Below are positions 6,800-8,375 of a DNA stretch of 8,375 nt, in pieces. A program made the translations under genes and the position numbers. The stretch's first letter is position 1. The number at the start of each line of letters is the position of its first letter. The stretch spans positions 1-8,375 of the forward strand of contig NZ_SMMD01000792.1 in assembly GCF_009711475.1 (NCBI RefSeq), in the 5' to 3' direction. Source of the DNA: Fulvivirga aurantia. GTDB taxonomy: Bacteria > Bacteroidota > Bacteroidia > Cytophagales > Cyclobacteriaceae. The notes beneath the pieces were generated by a model. The model searched no databases. It had not been told where the DNA came from and saw only the letters and a list, made by a program, of their open reading frames with translations.

Positions 6800-8220
6800 T
6801 ACTCCTTTTTTAGCCATAACTGGTCCATTTCCTCCAATGTTTTACCCTTGGTTTCAGGAACAAACCTCCACACAAACAGGATCGCCACGATACATAAACT
6901 GGCAAAAATAAAGTAAGGCAACGCTCCGTTAAAAACATTTTCATTAACCTCACTCCCATTGATAACCGGGAATGTGTTTGCGACAATAGCATTAAAAAGC
7001 CACTGTGCGGCCACTGCTATAGACATGGCTGAGCTTCTTACTTTGTTGGGGAAAATCTCTGATAAAAGCACCCAAGTAACAGGCCCCATAGAGAGCGCAA
7101 AAGAGGCGATAAACGTTAGCATTCCTATAAGTGAAATAATACCCAGTTGATTTAGGTATATAGAAAAACCGAGGGTTCCAATTCCTAAAAACATGCCTAA
7201 AGTACCCACTATAAGCAATGGTTTTCTCCCCCACTTATCCACTTGATAAATGGCCACAAAGGTGAATAACAAGTTAACAGCCCCCAGTAATATTTGCTGT
7301 TTAAGGGCATCTTCAGGCCCATACCCGAGGGCATTGCTAAATATCTCAGCCCCATAATATAGTATGGCATTTATACCCGTAACCTGCTGCAAAATAGAAA
7401 GTGAAACCCCTATAAACAGTACCAATAGCATGCTCTTAGAAAATGCAGTAACCTTTAGTTCTTTACTTTCCCGAATTAAGGAGGCCTCAATTTCTCTAAA
7501 CTCTCTCTCTGCTTCCTCGGGAGAGGCTGTCACCTTTGCAAATACACGTTTTGCTTCACTATTACGGCCCTTTAGCATAAGCCATCTTGGACTGTGAGGC
7601 ACAAAGAATAAAAGAATAAAGAAGGCGAGAGCCGGAATAAGCTCTGACCAAAACATAATCCTCCACCCCTGAGTTACGTTATGATGATGTACCTCTTCTA
7701 ACATTTCTGGTGAAAGAGCTGAAATATCACCACCCCCGATAAAATATGTAGCGAGAAACACGACAAAGAAACCTATAACTATCGCTAATTGATAATAAGA
7801 CACCAATCGGCCACGCTCTTTGGGTGGAGCAACTTCAGCGATATACATGGGGGCGGTCATGGAGGCAATCCCCACACCTATACCCCCAAGTATCCTAAAC
7901 AAAACCAAAATGGTGAGCGACTCAGGTATACCAGAGCCCCATGCGGATATGGCAAATAGTAAACCTGATAAGATTAATGTGTATTTTCTACTGTATTTGG
8001 CACTTAAAAAGCCCGCAATGAGTGCTCCGGCAAGACAACCATAAAGAGCGCTACTAACCGCCCAGCCTTGCTCTCCTTTTGTAAAATTGAAATACTCTGT
8101 AAAGTATAGCTGAGAACCGCCAATAACTCCGGTGTCGTAACCAAATAATAAGCCACCAAGGGTGGCTACTATTGTAATACCTAAAATGAAGGTTCTGTAA
8201 TTGTGTGGTTTCTGGGTCAT
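6799..8220 (-). CDS. MFS sugar porter (XylE/GLUT-like sugar:H+ symporter)
   Basis: A 473-aa inner-membrane protein with 12 predicted hydrophobic segments, of the sugar porter family. Diagnostic motifs: FGYDTGVIGG (26-35) with D29 at the proton-coupling position of XylE D27, FRILGGIGVG (108-117) with R109, PMYIAEVAPPKERGR (124-138), VPHSPRWL (207-214, a His in place of the usual Glu of PESPR), QQVTGIN (278-284) lining the sugar site, DKWGRKP (328-334), GPVTWVLLSEIFP (379-391) and the C-terminal PETKGKTLEE (455-464). These support import of a hexose or pentose with protons; which sugar cannot be read off. A loop of about 25 residues before GWRIMFW carries HHH (178-180) and probably faces the periplasm. 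The stop overlaps the FGE-like gene start by one base, so the two are cotranscribed. The ATG at 8220 lies in an A-rich context with no clear Shine-Dalgarno sequence, as is usual in Bacteroidota. Confidence 0.95.
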   Translation of the reverse strand: MTQKPHNYRTFILGITIVATLGGLLFGYDTGVIGGSQLYFTEYFNFTKGEQGWAVSSALYGCLAGALIAGFLSAKYSRKYTLILSGLLFAISAWGSGIPESLTILVLFRILGGIGVGIASMTAPMYIAEVAPPKERGRLVSYYQLAIVIGFFVVFLATYFIGGGDISALSPEMLEEVHHHNVTQGWRIMFWSELIPALAFFILLFFVPHSPRWLMLKGRNSEAKRVFAKVTASPEEAEREFREIEASLIRESKELKVTAFSKSMLLVLFIGVSLSILQQVTGINAILYYGAEIFSNALGYGPEDALKQQILLGAVNLLFTFVAIYQVDKWGRKPLLIVGTLGMFLGIGTLGFSIYLNQLGIISLIGMLTFIASFALSMGPVTWVLLSEIFPNKVRSSAMSIAVAAQWLFNAIVANTFPVINGSEVNENVFNGALPYFIFASLCIVAILFVWRFVPETKGKTLEEMDQLWLKKE

Positions 8221-8375
8221 TTAAGTTTGATTTTAGGAAGTGCTATTTTTTGTGATGTGCTGTTAAAGTTGATTGCTTTCGGCTTCCGGGTTTCATTATG
8301 CCAAACTGCTATCATAGGGTTGTATTTGATTTTAGTTTTTATTCTTGTTTTGAAATCAGCCTTTTCTTATTTGCA
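8221..8375 (-). other. leader of the sugar porter gene, with possible tail of an upstream gene
   Basis: This edge region holds no full gene. On the minus strand one frame runs from the window edge to a TAA at 8341-8339, reading ANKKRLISKQE; it could be the end of an upstream codirectional gene, but 11 codons prove nothing. A second frame has an ATG at 8315 and a TGA at 8217-8219, giving a basic 32-residue ORF that overlaps the porter start as ATGA. No convincing hairpin plus T-run and no clean -33/-7 Bacteroidota promoter (TTTG / TAnnTTTG) was seen, though a CATAAT hexamer occurs about 75 bases upstream of the porter ATG. Confidence 0.4.

Noticed and set aside
1..8375. CRISPR arrays, tRNA or rRNA genes, insertion sequences, phage or defence genes
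   Set aside because: No direct-repeat array, cloverleaf, transposase, terminal inverted repeat or related domain was seen; coding sequence is nearly continuous and uniform in composition.

Overview
The window is a compact, low-GC stretch with every convincing gene on the minus strand, so transcription runs from high to low coordinates. Gene families, A-rich start regions with weak or absent Shine-Dalgarno sequences, and the small 'N-acetylglutamate synthase'-named protein at the low end all point to a Bacteroidota bacterium, probably a marine or soil member of the Cytophagales type. That placement is inference from gene style, not from a marker gene.

Layout in transcription order: (1) a 155-base leader at the right edge, possibly holding the tail of an upstream gene; (2) a sugar porter of the major facilitator superfamily, 473 aa; (3) a lipoprotein of the formylglycine-generating enzyme (FGE/SUMF1) family with both active-site cysteines, joined to the porter by a TAATG stop/start overlap; (4) an exported glycerophosphodiester phosphodiesterase; (5) a cytoplasmic PfkB-family kinase, most like adenosine kinase; (6) an exported zinc peptidase of family M16 with an intact HxxEH site; (7) its non-catalytic M16 partner, one base downstream, with a C-terminal LolA-like extension; (8) an intrinsic terminator; (9) a small protein of unknown function whose start lies just past the terminator.

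How the genes fit together: the two M16 genes almost certainly encode one heterodimeric periplasmic peptidase, because one chain has the zinc site and lacks the Arg/Tyr pair while the other is the reverse. The porter and FGE-like lipoprotein form a second unit, suggestive of a sulfatase-dependent sugar-scavenging locus continuing beyond the right edge; no sulfatase lies inside the window. The phosphodiesterase and kinase are salvage-type enzymes with gaps of 71, 60 and 24 bases around them, and no terminator was found in those gaps, so one long transcript ending at the terminator near base 370 is possible.

No CRISPR array, tRNA, rRNA, insertion sequence, phage gene or defence system was seen. 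No wholly new system is evident. The best leads are the complementary M16 pair with its methionine-rich extension, the lipoprotein FGE, and the terminator placed immediately before the small gene.
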